Position numbers and translations under genes: made by a program. A model generated the notes under the pieces. That model had not been told where the DNA came from. It did no database searches and saw only the letters and a list, made by a program, of their open reading frames with translations. Below, one piece after another: positions 28,701-36,565 of a stretch of DNA of 64,000 bases. Within the stretch, counting starts at the first letter, position 1; the number at the start of each line of letters is the position of its first letter. Where the stretch lies: positions 208,239 to 272,238 of the forward strand of contig NZ_LMPS01000001.1 in NCBI RefSeq assembly GCF_001424405.1, in the 5' to 3' direction. This DNA is from Dyadobacter sp. Leaf189. GTDB lineage: Bacteria; Bacteroidota; Bacteroidia; Cytophagales; Spirosomataceae.

Positions 28701-30739
28701 GTGATCAGGATCAGCTTAATAACTTCTCAGACCAACTCTTACAGGAAGTTATCGCATCATCAGACAGTGAAGAACATGGTGAATTTCGTGTAAACGAATT
28801 TACACGCCTGGTTTCAGAATCTCTAATAGAGGCCGGAGAAATTGATGATATTAATGTTTGTTATTATAAATCTCGAGGCATGCATGTAAATGGCTATAAT
28901 GTTAGTCAGGATGATACTTGCCTTGATATCTTCATTTCTGTTTTCAATCAACAGTGCCCTCCCGTAACTGTTACAAAAACACAGACCGAAACCGCGTTTC
29001 GACAAGCGGAAGGTATGCTTAAAAAGGCGCTGGGGGGACATTATACATCATTGGAGGAATCCTCAGAAGTATATGATATGTTCCTCAGAATACATGGTCT
29101 CCGTGACGAACTTGTACAAATTAGGATTTATCTCCTTACTGATGGTATTGTGAATGCAGGTACTTATGTGCCTGAAAGCACCTCAGGAATTACAGCTTCT
29201 TTCCACGTATGGGATATAGAAAGACTATATCGTTTCGTCAGTTCAGGAAGAAAGTTTGAAACTATTGAAATAAACTTCGAAGACGAATTTGGCACTACAA
29301 TTCCATGTTTATCAATGGTCGATCCGCATTCTGACTATCAAGGTTACTTGGCAGTTATTCCTGGTGAGATACTTGCAGGAATTTATGAAAAATACGGCCC
29401 TAGACTTCTGGAACGAAATGTTCGTTCGTTTTTGCAGGCCAGAGGCAACGTTAATAAGGGAATCCGAAAAACCATTCTTGAAGAGCCTCATAGATTTTTT
29501 GCATACAACAACGGAATATCTGGTACCGCGGACGAAATTGAGTTTGCAGATAACAGTGAGAGTCATGCTCAAATTAGAAAAATTAGAAATCTGCAGATTG
29601 TTAACGGTGGACAGACTACTGCATCACTTTACCATACGGCAAAAAAGGACAAAACGGATCTCAAAGGAATTTATGTTCAAGCGAAATTATCTGTTATACC
29701 TTTCGAACAGATAGACGAGATTGTTCCTCTAATTTCTCGTTATGCTAACAGCCAGAATAAAGTTAATGATGCTGATTTTGATGCGAATGACCCATTCCAT
29801 GTCAAAGTGGAAGAGTTTTCTCGGATTGTTTGGGCTCCTGCCATTGATGGCACGAATAGGCAGACAAGGTGGTTTTATGAACGAGCAAGAGGGCAGTATC
29901 TTGACGCTAAAAATCGAGAGTTAACGCCAGCCAAAAAGCGCCAATTTGAAGCCACAGCTCCAAACAAACAAAAGTTTACTAAGACGGATTTAGCAAAGTA
30001 TGAAAATACTTGGATGCAACTCCCGCATATTGTCAGTTTGGGTGCGCAGAAATGTTTTACTCATTTTTCCCTGCATCTAAGGGAGCGAGGTCATGTTAAC
30101 GTTGATGTTACATATTTTGAGCATCTTATTGCTAAGGCTATATTGTTTAAGAAAGCCGAAAAGGTCATAAGTGATCAAAAATTTGGAGGTTATCGGGCCA
30201 ATATTGTGACATATACTATTGCATGGCTGTCTCACTATACATCTCAGCTCATTGATTTTGATAAAATTTGGCGTGAGCAGAATATTTCCATCATTCTTCA
30301 GGAAGCAATTAAGACCATTTCAATAGAAATACATAAAGCGATCGTCAATCCGCCTAACGCCAGAAATATAACTGAATGGTGCAAGCGAAAAGAATGTTGG
30401 GATCTTATAAAACAGCTAAGTGTAGAACTGCCTGTTAAGTTAGATGCAGAATTGATCAACTTGGATCTTGGTAGTAATCTGGTACAAGATAAAGGTATTG
30501 ATGCTCCTAATAAAGAAGATCAAGCGCTAATATTGCATGTGTCTGGTGTTAAATCAGAAACGTGGTTTGAGATATCAAAATGGGCTAAAGAGACAAGTAA
30601 TCTTCAAGCTTGGCAACGTAGTTTATCGTTTTCAATCGGCAAGATTTTGGCCAAGTCAGGAAACCTAAGTTACAAGCAAGCTAAACATGGCATTGCTATA
30701 TTGGAGGAGATAACTAAGTTAGGATTTAAAATTGACTGA
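28697..30739 (+). CDS. AIPR-family (abortive infection phage resistance) protein
   Basis: This 680-residue protein of the AIPR family was first linked to abortive infection in lactococci. Characteristic segments are FFAYNNGISGTADEIEF (about residue 270), LQIVNGGQTTASLYHTAKK (about residue 300) and ISRYANSQNKVNDADF (about residue 346). It starts in an ATGA overlap with the preceding gene and ends the six-gene rightward operon. Its convergent neighbour is 44 bp away. The biochemical activity is not known to me; a role in phage interference is established only at the family/system level. Confidence 0.9.
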   Translation: MSDQDQLNNFSDQLLQEVIASSDSEEHGEFRVNEFTRLVSESLIEAGEIDDINVCYYKSRGMHVNGYNVSQDDTCLDIFISVFNQQCPPVTVTKTQTETAFRQAEGMLKKALGGHYTSLEESSEVYDMFLRIHGLRDELVQIRIYLLTDGIVNAGTYVPESTSGITASFHVWDIERLYRFVSSGRKFETIEINFEDEFGTTIPCLSMVDPHSDYQGYLAVIPGEILAGIYEKYGPRLLERNVRSFLQARGNVNKGIRKTILEEPHRFFAYNNGISGTADEIEFADNSESHAQIRKIRNLQIVNGGQTTASLYHTAKKDKTDLKGIYVQAKLSVIPFEQIDEIVPLISRYANSQNKVNDADFDANDPFHVKVEEFSRIVWAPAIDGTNRQTRWFYERARGQYLDAKNRELTPAKKRQFEATAPNKQKFTKTDLAKYENTWMQLPHIVSLGAQKCFTHFSLHLRERGHVNVDVTYFEHLIAKAILFKKAEKVISDQKFGGYRANIVTYTIAWLSHYTSQLIDFDKIWREQNISIILQEAIKTISIEIHKAIVNPPNARNITEWCKRKECWDLIKQLSVELPVKLDAELINLDLGSNLVQDKGIDAPNKEDQALILHVSGVKSETWFEISKWAKETSNLQAWQRSLSFSIGKILAKSGNLSYKQAKHGIAILEEITKLGFKID

Positions 30740-30783
30740 ACGATTACATCATTGTTTAAATGCCAAAAAACTTGATTTTTTCG

Positions 30784-32595
30784 TTACAGGGTTTTAAACA
30801 AATCCATAAAACTATTTTTTTTCTTTACTAGTTGTCTTGAGCTCACTTCTTTTACAGCATTGAATTTCATGTATGCTGAAAAAGGTTCAGTGTAAAAAGA
30901 TAACTCGTCCGTATGCTCGTAAATTCCCAAGTCAAATTGCTTTCTGATATTGTTTACCTGTCCATGATAAGAGTTTATACGGTTAGCAAGATAGGCGGTA
31001 TCATCCCTTAATTCACTGTCAAACGTTATAAGTGTATCAATGTTGATAACAGTTAGAGGTCTTACATTAGATACTTCTAACCCGTTGACTTTCAGTTCCG
31101 CTAGGCGACGATTAAAGTCTTTTTGAAGATAATTATTAAACCCGGGAATTTCAAAATCACTTCTGGCAGTAACGAGAATTGGAAATATACTGAGCTTTCT
31201 TCTGTTATAGCCAGTATCAAAATGTTTTGGATTTGCTGCAGGATCAATAATTGCTTTAATGTTATTGATTATTTGCTTTAAACCGGCATCTTGGAAGAAA
31301 AGACTTTGTAAAGTATTTTCAATATCAGAAAAATTATTAGATGATTTAATTACTCCGGAAACCAAATTATCCTTATTTTCAAATAGAAATATATTGTTTC
31401 TATTTCTTACGTAGAAATCAGGCTCTCCTATGTAGTTAAGTTTGTCTCTGATAACTGTACCTGGAAGTTTTACAGTGAAATTCCTATGAAAGATCCTATC
31501 TAATGTTTTATAAAGAAGGGTATTTTCTGAGAACTCTGACGTATATATTCTTCTGAATTGACCAAGTAGATATCTTTTTATTTGATCATCTGGTCTTGGG
31601 TTGATTATCTGCTCTTCTGGCGTTTTAAGCTCTAGGTAAATGTCTCGAAATTCAAAATACAAGCTATTGTACAACCGTTGTGCGACGAATAATGGCTCCA
31701 CTGCTAAATATGAACCGTCAGTATCCTTATACAGTGGATTTGCTCGAAGTGTGGCAAAGTCAGGCAAAGACTCTAATGTTGCATCGAAGCTGACAAACTG
31801 GTTGAGAAAATTTACTATCCTTACATTATCATCGTTATTCTGTACCCCAATTCTTACCGGAAAAGTTTCGTCTAGGTTTGGATTTGGGCTGATAATAGGT
31901 AGGACAAGAGGCAAATACAGGTTTATATAATCTTTGACTGTATCGCACTGGTATTTCTGCAGAAATAATCTTATTAAATTTGGCTCGGCTTTGGCAATGA
32001 AGTTAAAAAGCAATAATGCCTTTTTAAACTGAGTTAAAAATACGTCTGCAAGCCAATGTTTGCTCGAACGATTCGTCAATTCAAACTGAGCTAGCCCTTT
32101 TGCAAGTACCATCGCAGTAATTTTCTCATAAGCGGGATTTATCCCAGTAACACTTGTTTTTAGAGTCTCATCCAGGATATTTTCATCTCTATTAAATAGC
32201 AGGATAAGTTTAAACAGGTCCTGAGTGTTATTATTACCTACTAAATCCTCATCATTATCTTCTTTATTGTAAAAAGTGAACTCGTATAATTTCAGCAATG
32301 AGACTTTGTTAAGAATGGACCAATCCCAATGTGCTGTTGTTGGTTCATTTCTTAATCTAGCTTCAAATTGACTTAGAGAAGCTGCGACTTCATTTCTGAA
32401 TTCTCTATCCTGAGTTGGATGGAATAAGTAATTCAATATTTCATGCGGGCTTTTATCTAAATTTGAATAGTTTGCTATATAAATACATGCCTCTAAAACA
32501 TACTTTTTTGGCAATCTTCGGAGACAATTCTCTTTTGTGTCATTTTCGCTTACTTCGAAGATGTCGTTGAATTGAAGGAGATAACTGAAGTGCAT
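30784..32595 (-). CDS. unrecognised 603-aa protein with PD-(D/E)XK-like motif
   Basis: I do not recognise this family. It is a 603-residue soluble protein with mostly helical character in its first 300 residues. Near residue 390 it has GEPDFYVRNRN followed by NIFLFENKDN, a good match to the PD...(D/E)xK nuclease core (PD, then E-N-K after a strand). Its AT-rich codon use matches the adjacent MZA-type operon rather than the chromosome. It faces that operon with a 44-bp gap and has its own upstream region. It may be a solitary defence nuclease or an accessory of the neighbouring system. Confidence 0.65.
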   Translation of the reverse strand: MHFSYLLQFNDIFEVSENDTKENCLRRLPKKYVLEACIYIANYSNLDKSPHEILNYLFHPTQDREFRNEVAASLSQFEARLRNEPTTAHWDWSILNKVSLLKLYEFTFYNKEDNDEDLVGNNNTQDLFKLILLFNRDENILDETLKTSVTGINPAYEKITAMVLAKGLAQFELTNRSSKHWLADVFLTQFKKALLLFNFIAKAEPNLIRLFLQKYQCDTVKDYINLYLPLVLPIISPNPNLDETFPVRIGVQNNDDNVRIVNFLNQFVSFDATLESLPDFATLRANPLYKDTDGSYLAVEPLFVAQRLYNSLYFEFRDIYLELKTPEEQIINPRPDDQIKRYLLGQFRRIYTSEFSENTLLYKTLDRIFHRNFTVKLPGTVIRDKLNYIGEPDFYVRNRNNIFLFENKDNLVSGVIKSSNNFSDIENTLQSLFFQDAGLKQIINNIKAIIDPAANPKHFDTGYNRRKLSIFPILVTARSDFEIPGFNNYLQKDFNRRLAELKVNGLEVSNVRPLTVINIDTLITFDSELRDDTAYLANRINSYHGQVNNIRKQFDLGIYEHTDELSFYTEPFSAYMKFNAVKEVSSRQLVKKKNSFMDLFKTL

Positions 32596-33202
32596 CGTTT
32601 TCTTCTGTGAAGTTGAATTGCTAAGTTGGGAAGTTTCTCGTAAATGGCAATCAATTTATGATCAGTTTTTTAATGTGAGCTATTTCAGTGCTAAAAGTCT
32701 AATTCATCAATTTAAATATGATTTGTATGGCTGGTTTCTAAGGTGCCTGCATCCTTCACACTTATAACGTCTTCACCGATTTCAGTTCTTTTAGGGAACG
32801 CCAACCGAAATTATAGCTTATACAGCATTAACAGTGACTGGGGGCATAACTGGGGGGCGTTCAGATGAAGACTCAGTTTTAACGATCGTGAATTCAATCG
32901 CTTAGGAAGAAAATTGCGATTCGACATCTAAATCGTATATGCATGACATAGTAAGTGCCGACGCGGTTAACACGGTCATCCTTCCTGGGACTTATCTTGA
33001 GTTTCAGGAAGCAATTCGATGAAGTTCCGGCTGATAACGAAATGGATCTAGTAAGATAGGATTTAGCGACAATCACATTAACGGTCTCTGCCAAGATATC
33101 ATTTATAACGGACTGGAATGAACTGCTAATAGTGAAGGCAGGATGTGGTTTAATTGCGATTCATTATTTATTTTAGCTTGTAATTAGCTGATATTTAGGC
33201 CT
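32596..33202. other. non-coding stretch upstream of the IS110-family transposase
   Basis: No convincing gene lies in these 607 bases. They contain the left copy of a 110-bp direct repeat (32821-32931) with two TGGGGGCA-type motifs, and the leader of the transposase, including GCCTATGAAAC at 33199-33209, which is repeated at 34427-34437. The left end of the insertion sequence must lie here but was not pinned down. Confidence 0.5.
32821..32931. repeat. left copy of a diverged ~110-bp direct repeat
   Basis: It aligns end to end with 34902-35011, with roughly two thirds of bases identical. Shared parts include two TGGGGGCA-type motifs 12 bp apart (32839 and 32851), a TGAATTCAATC/TGAACTCAATC block and TGCGATTCGACATC/TGCGATGCGACATC. 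The two copies bracket the IS110 transposase and its downstream array. Confidence 0.7.
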
Positions 33203-34243
33203 ATGAAACGACTACCAAAACTTATTGCCGGTGTCGATATCTCAAAGCACACCTTAGATATAGCTCTGATTTCCGAGCGAAATGAAACGCTATCATATCA
33301 TATTGCGAACTCAGTGGAGGATTTCCGCAACTTCGTGAAAGGACTAAAAACCCAGTTTAAGCTGAGAAATGCAGATCTGGCTTTCTGTGCCGAGAACATG
33401 GGTCTTTATGCCAAGTTCATGACGGACGTACTTCTCAAAATGCATATTCCAATTTATCTGGAGTCACCATTGCAGATCAAACGTTCGTTAGGACTTCAAA
33501 GAGGAAAGACTGACAAAAAGGATGCAATACGAATTGCTGACTATGCAAGAAAAAATTTCCCTACCCTCCGCGAATGGACACCTCCTCGACCCTGTATCAT
33601 TGAGATGCAAAATCTCCTTACCATAAGGAAGCGCCTGTTGAAAGTGAAGATGATCTTGAAGGGTAACCTCAAGATGGAGCGCTACTATCTTGATTCGGTC
33701 GCCGCCGACAATCTCGCAGCTCATAGCGTCCGAAGCGTGGATGCAGTTACGCAGGATATTTTAGATGTTGAAAGACGTTTAATAGCGATTGTTAAATCCG
33801 ATGAACGGCTCAGTCACTTGTTTGACTTGACAACCTCGGTGCGAGGGATCGGCAATGTTATCGGAATTCAGATAATTATACATACCAACGAGTTTAAGGA
33901 TTTTTCCACCGCACGAAAATTTGCAAGCTTTTGCGGCGTAGCGCCATTTCCTTGGTCATCGGGGATAAGTGTATTAGGAAGAACAAAAGTATCGTTCTAC
34001 GCCAATAAGGAGCTGAAAGCCTTACTTCATATGGCGGCGATGCTAAACATCAAAAAAACGGATAGCTCGTTGGCGATCTATTATCAGAGAAAAGTAAAAG
34101 AAGGCAAAAACAAGATGAGCATCATAAATGCCCTTCGTAATAAACTGATCCATCGGATTTTTTCATGCGTTATCCATGATAAAAAATATGAAGATTGGCC
34201 GACATTAAGCGGCCTTTCCCAAAGAATTGCTAGCAAACTGTAA
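33203..34243 (+). CDS. IS110-family transposase (DEDD recombinase)
   Basis: This 346-residue recombinase has the RuvC-like acidic tetrad D12 (AGVDISKH), E64 (FCAENMG), D104 and D107 (KTDKKDAIR). It also has the C-terminal Transposase_20 domain with VRGIGNVIGIQII and the serine-bearing APFPWSSGISVLG (Ser near 252-253). IS110 enzymes cut and join DNA guided by a bridge/seek RNA made from the non-coding end of the element. All catalytic residues are present, so it may be active. Its last codons (LSGLSQR) lie inside the first of three tandem repeated units downstream. Confidence 0.93.
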   Translation: MKRLPKLIAGVDISKHTLDIALISERNETLSYHIANSVEDFRNFVKGLKTQFKLRNADLAFCAENMGLYAKFMTDVLLKMHIPIYLESPLQIKRSLGLQRGKTDKKDAIRIADYARKNFPTLREWTPPRPCIIEMQNLLTIRKRLLKVKMILKGNLKMERYYLDSVAADNLAAHSVRSVDAVTQDILDVERRLIAIVKSDERLSHLFDLTTSVRGIGNVIGIQIIIHTNEFKDFSTARKFASFCGVAPFPWSSGISVLGRTKVSFYANKELKALLHMAAMLNIKKTDSSLAIYYQRKVKEGKNKMSIINALRNKLIHRIFSCVIHDKKYEDWPTLSGLSQRIASKL

Positions 34244-34366
34244 AGGCTGGTTGCCTATCAGATGTCACAGCTTACCTTCGGGAGCAATGATGATGTGATG
34301 TGCCTTGAGAAGGACTAGAACGTTTCTACTGATGGTCTTGGCAATTGCTAGTTGCGGGCCGCTTAA
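34205..34366 (+). repeat. right-end unit 1 (candidate bridge/seek RNA)
   Basis: This 162-nt unit is bounded by TTAAGCGGCC and GGCCGCTTAA. It starts in the transposase's last codons. Inside are the hairpin AGGC-tggtt-GCCT (34244-34256) and CTAGCAA near the 5' side, which can pair with TTGCTAG near the 3' side to extend the terminal stem. Position after an IS110-type gene suggests the guide RNA. Confidence 0.6.
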
Positions 34367-34448
34367 CATTAAGCTCATTTGATCTACCTAATTTCAAAAT
34401 GGTTTCTAAACGTAAAGACGGCTAATGCCTATGAAACAGCAATACAAG

Positions 34449-34611
34449 TTAAGCGGCTTTGCCCAAAGAAATTACTAGCAATCGTTTGAGGCTTTTATGC
34501 CTATCAGATGTACAAGCGTACTTTTGGCAGCATTAATGGCAATATTTACCGGCCGAGCATCCAGGGACAACCTATTCTAAGTATTGGACATATTGTTTTG
34601 CGGCCGCTTAA
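34449..34611 (+). repeat. right-end unit 2 (candidate bridge/seek RNA, deletion derivative)
   Basis: This 163-nt unit has the same borders. It holds AGGC-ttttat-GCCT (34489-34502) and GTAC-aagc-GTAC. It is preceded at 34427-34437 by the 11 bases that begin the transposase gene (GCCTATGAAAC), and the ATG reads in frame through LSGFAQR to a stop. The transposase start and end are thus fused without the middle. Confidence 0.6.
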
Positions 34612-34641
34612 TTTTCAACATTTATTTTATGCCGACCGATA

Positions 34642-34806
34642 TTAAGCGGCCTAGTCACTGAGGAATTTCTAATGCGCGTTTGAGGCTTCGAGCCTAAGGA
34701 AAGTACAAGTCTACCCTCAGGCGCAACGATGAAGTGATGCACCCTAGCCAGAATTAGGCATTACCTGGTTTGAGTTTTGGTGGTTACGGAGTTGCAGGCC
34801 GCTTAA
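34642..34806 (+). repeat. right-end unit 3 (candidate bridge/seek RNA)
   Basis: This 165-nt unit has perfect TTAAGCGGCC/GGCCGCTTAA borders. It contains AGGC-ttcga-GCCT (34683-34695) and a GTACAAGTCTAC block like unit 2. Upstream codons read PILSGL in the frame matching the transposase's PTLSGL, so it too descends from a transposase 3' end. Inner loop sequences differ from the other units. Confidence 0.6.
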
Positions 34807-34901
34807 CAAACATATCTTTTTCACAATAATTAGTCCGTCCAGATCAGATTGTGGCGCAACGGATAAGTTGCACCACAATCTGAGATTTGATACACTGTCT
34901 G

Positions 34902-35011
34902 TACGGACGTTAGGTGTAATTGGGGGCATAGTTGGGGGCACTCAGAGAGATAATCCGTATAATTGACAATGAACTCAATCACTTACAAGGAAAAATGCGA
35001 TGCGACATCCG
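34902..35011. repeat. right copy of the diverged ~110-bp direct repeat
   Basis: This is the partner of 32821-32931. It carries TGGGGGCA motifs at 34921 and 34933 (12-bp period). It lies between the IS110 array and the P4-type integrase, so it may be an attachment-site relic that was duplicated around the IS-containing segment. Confidence 0.7.
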
Positions 35012-35139
35012 GCACCACTCTTTTTTTTACTGACATTATTTGTTCTTACCAGAACGCGAAAAATTCAATTTTCGCAGCAGTTTAACGCTAAACTGACCTT
35101 ATCAATATATTCCTATCATTCACCCATACTAACACAAAG

Positions 35140-35160
35140 TGGGGGCATGATTGGGGGCAT
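35140..35160 (+). repeat. tandem TGGGGGCAT motif ahead of the P4-type integrase
   Basis: TGGGGGCAT occurs at 35140-35148 and 35152-35160, again with a 12-bp period, 57 bp before the integrase start. The same doublet is in both 110-bp repeats. Such G-rich doublets next to an integrase gene suggest its binding sites. Confidence 0.55.
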
Positions 35161-35217
35161 GAAACTTGTAGCAATGCAGCAGATTTCTAGCTTCGCGAAT
35201 CAGGGAGGTCGATAATA

Positions 35218-36390
35218 ATGTTATCCAATCTAACCTGTCAGTCAGCAAAACCAAAAACAAAGCCGTACAAAATTTCAGATGGTGAAGGCCTATATCTGGA
35301 AGTCACTCCACACGGCACAAAATTTTGGCGATTAAAATACAGGCTTCACGGAAAAGAAAGGCGGATATCGATTGGCGCCTATCCTTCTGTTTCAGTTGCG
35401 GAAGCCCGTAATGCGAAAGAAGTAATCAAGAAGGACATACGCGACGGTATTGATCCTGTCTCTAAGCGTTTGCAAACAGCTCAAATGCAGGCTTTGACTG
35501 CACAACTCGATTTCAAATCGATGGCCATAGAATGGCATTCAAAGCAAACTTCTCTATGGAAACCAACACACGCCGCGATCGTCAAGCACCGTCTTGAAAA
35601 ATACGTATTCCCTTCTTTGGCTAAATTTCCGCTTGCAGATATCAAGCCGCTGATAATGCTGAGCTGCCTGCAAAAAATAGAAAAGACTGCTCCCGATCTT
35701 TCGCGCCGAATGAAAGCGTTGTGCGGTCACATCTTTAAATACGCCATTGCGACAGGTCGTGCAGATAGTGATCCGACCTACGGGTTAGAGGCGGCCATGC
35801 GAAAATTTAAGCGAGGGCACTACGCCTCTATTTCTGTTGATGAGTTTCCTGAATTTCTAGCCTGTCTCAACAACTACGAAAGTAAGGTACACCGTCAAAC
35901 CTTCATAGCTCTTAAATTACTACTTCTAACGTTTGTCCGTACGTGCGAACTTGTAGAAGCAAAATGGAACGAAATCGATTTTGATAAAGCCATGTGGGTT
36001 ATACCTGCCGAGCGTATGAAAATGAAGCTTCCGCATGTTGTGCCGCTATCACGACAGGCGTTAGCTATGTTTGGCGAATTAAAGATCTTGCATTCAAATA
36101 ATGAGTTCATTTTTCCGGGGTACTACGATACCGGGACACATATGTCTAAGAATACCATGCTGGTTGCCATTAAACGAATGGGTTACAGCGGAAAAATGAC
36201 AGGACATGGATTCCGTTCATTAGCGCTCGGAATACTAAAGGAGAAGCTGGGATATGCGCACGATATTGCAGATCGACAGTTAGCACACGTCCCTAAAAAT
36301 AGTATTGATCGTGCTTATGATCGAGCAAAATTTTTGCCGCAACGTGTAAGAATGATGCAGGATTATGCAGATTACATTGACCATAGCTAA
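35218..36390 (+). CDS. P4-type tyrosine integrase (DUF4102 N-terminus)
   Basis: This 390-residue site-specific recombinase is of the kind that drives proteobacterial genomic islands. The arm-binding DUF4102 domain is at residues 1-90 (KISDGEGLYLEVTPHGTKFW, RRISIGAYPSVSVAEAR). The catalytic part has Arg in TFVRTCELVEAKW (about residue 240), the HxxR box GHGFRSLALG (about residue 328), His in RQLAHVPKN, and Tyr in RAYDRAKFL (about residue 363). A GGGAGGT lies just before the start. It is unlike the other integrase of this element and probably belonged to a separate island that joined it. Confidence 0.93.
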   Translation: MLSNLTCQSAKPKTKPYKISDGEGLYLEVTPHGTKFWRLKYRLHGKERRISIGAYPSVSVAEARNAKEVIKKDIRDGIDPVSKRLQTAQMQALTAQLDFKSMAIEWHSKQTSLWKPTHAAIVKHRLEKYVFPSLAKFPLADIKPLIMLSCLQKIEKTAPDLSRRMKALCGHIFKYAIATGRADSDPTYGLEAAMRKFKRGHYASISVDEFPEFLACLNNYESKVHRQTFIALKLLLLTFVRTCELVEAKWNEIDFDKAMWVIPAERMKMKLPHVVPLSRQALAMFGELKILHSNNEFIFPGYYDTGTHMSKNTMLVAIKRMGYSGKMTGHGFRSLALGILKEKLGYAHDIADRQLAHVPKNSIDRAYDRAKFLPQRVRMMQDYADYIDHS

Positions 36391-36565
36391 GCAATCCGAC
36401 TATCGCGCAATCAATAAGTTAGGCGTGAACTTCTCAACCGTTCTTTAGACGATAAACATTGTTTATTTTACAAAAAAACCAGTGTTAACCCAACGTTTCG
36501 GAAGCTGTCACCGCCAGAAGCTCATATTACGCTGCTATAAGAGAATAACAATGAAACGGTCACCC

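Larger units (their letters stand above)
33203..34806 (+). mobile_element. IS110-family element with three right-end units (outer limits unresolved)
   Basis: The transposase gene and three consecutive copies of its 3' end plus following non-coding segment are taken together here. IS110-type elements lack true terminal inverted repeats and long target duplications, so exact ends cannot be set from one sequence. The left end lies somewhere before 33203 and the right end probably at or just after a GGCCGCTTAA at 34366, 34611 or 34806. Confidence 0.55.

Noticed and set aside
34357..34457. Integron attC-like arrangement (GCTTAAC ... GTTAAGC)
   Set aside because: The core-like heptamers fit, but similarity among repeats lies inside the TTAAGC...GCTTAA units and continues from the transposase gene. 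The second junction lacks AAC/GTT, and no integron integrase is present.
35000..35215. 71-aa frame between the 110-bp repeat and the P4-type integrase
   Set aside because: Covers the TGGGGGCAT doublet and reads as translated repeats (GGMIGGM); more likely the integrase leader/attachment region than a gene.
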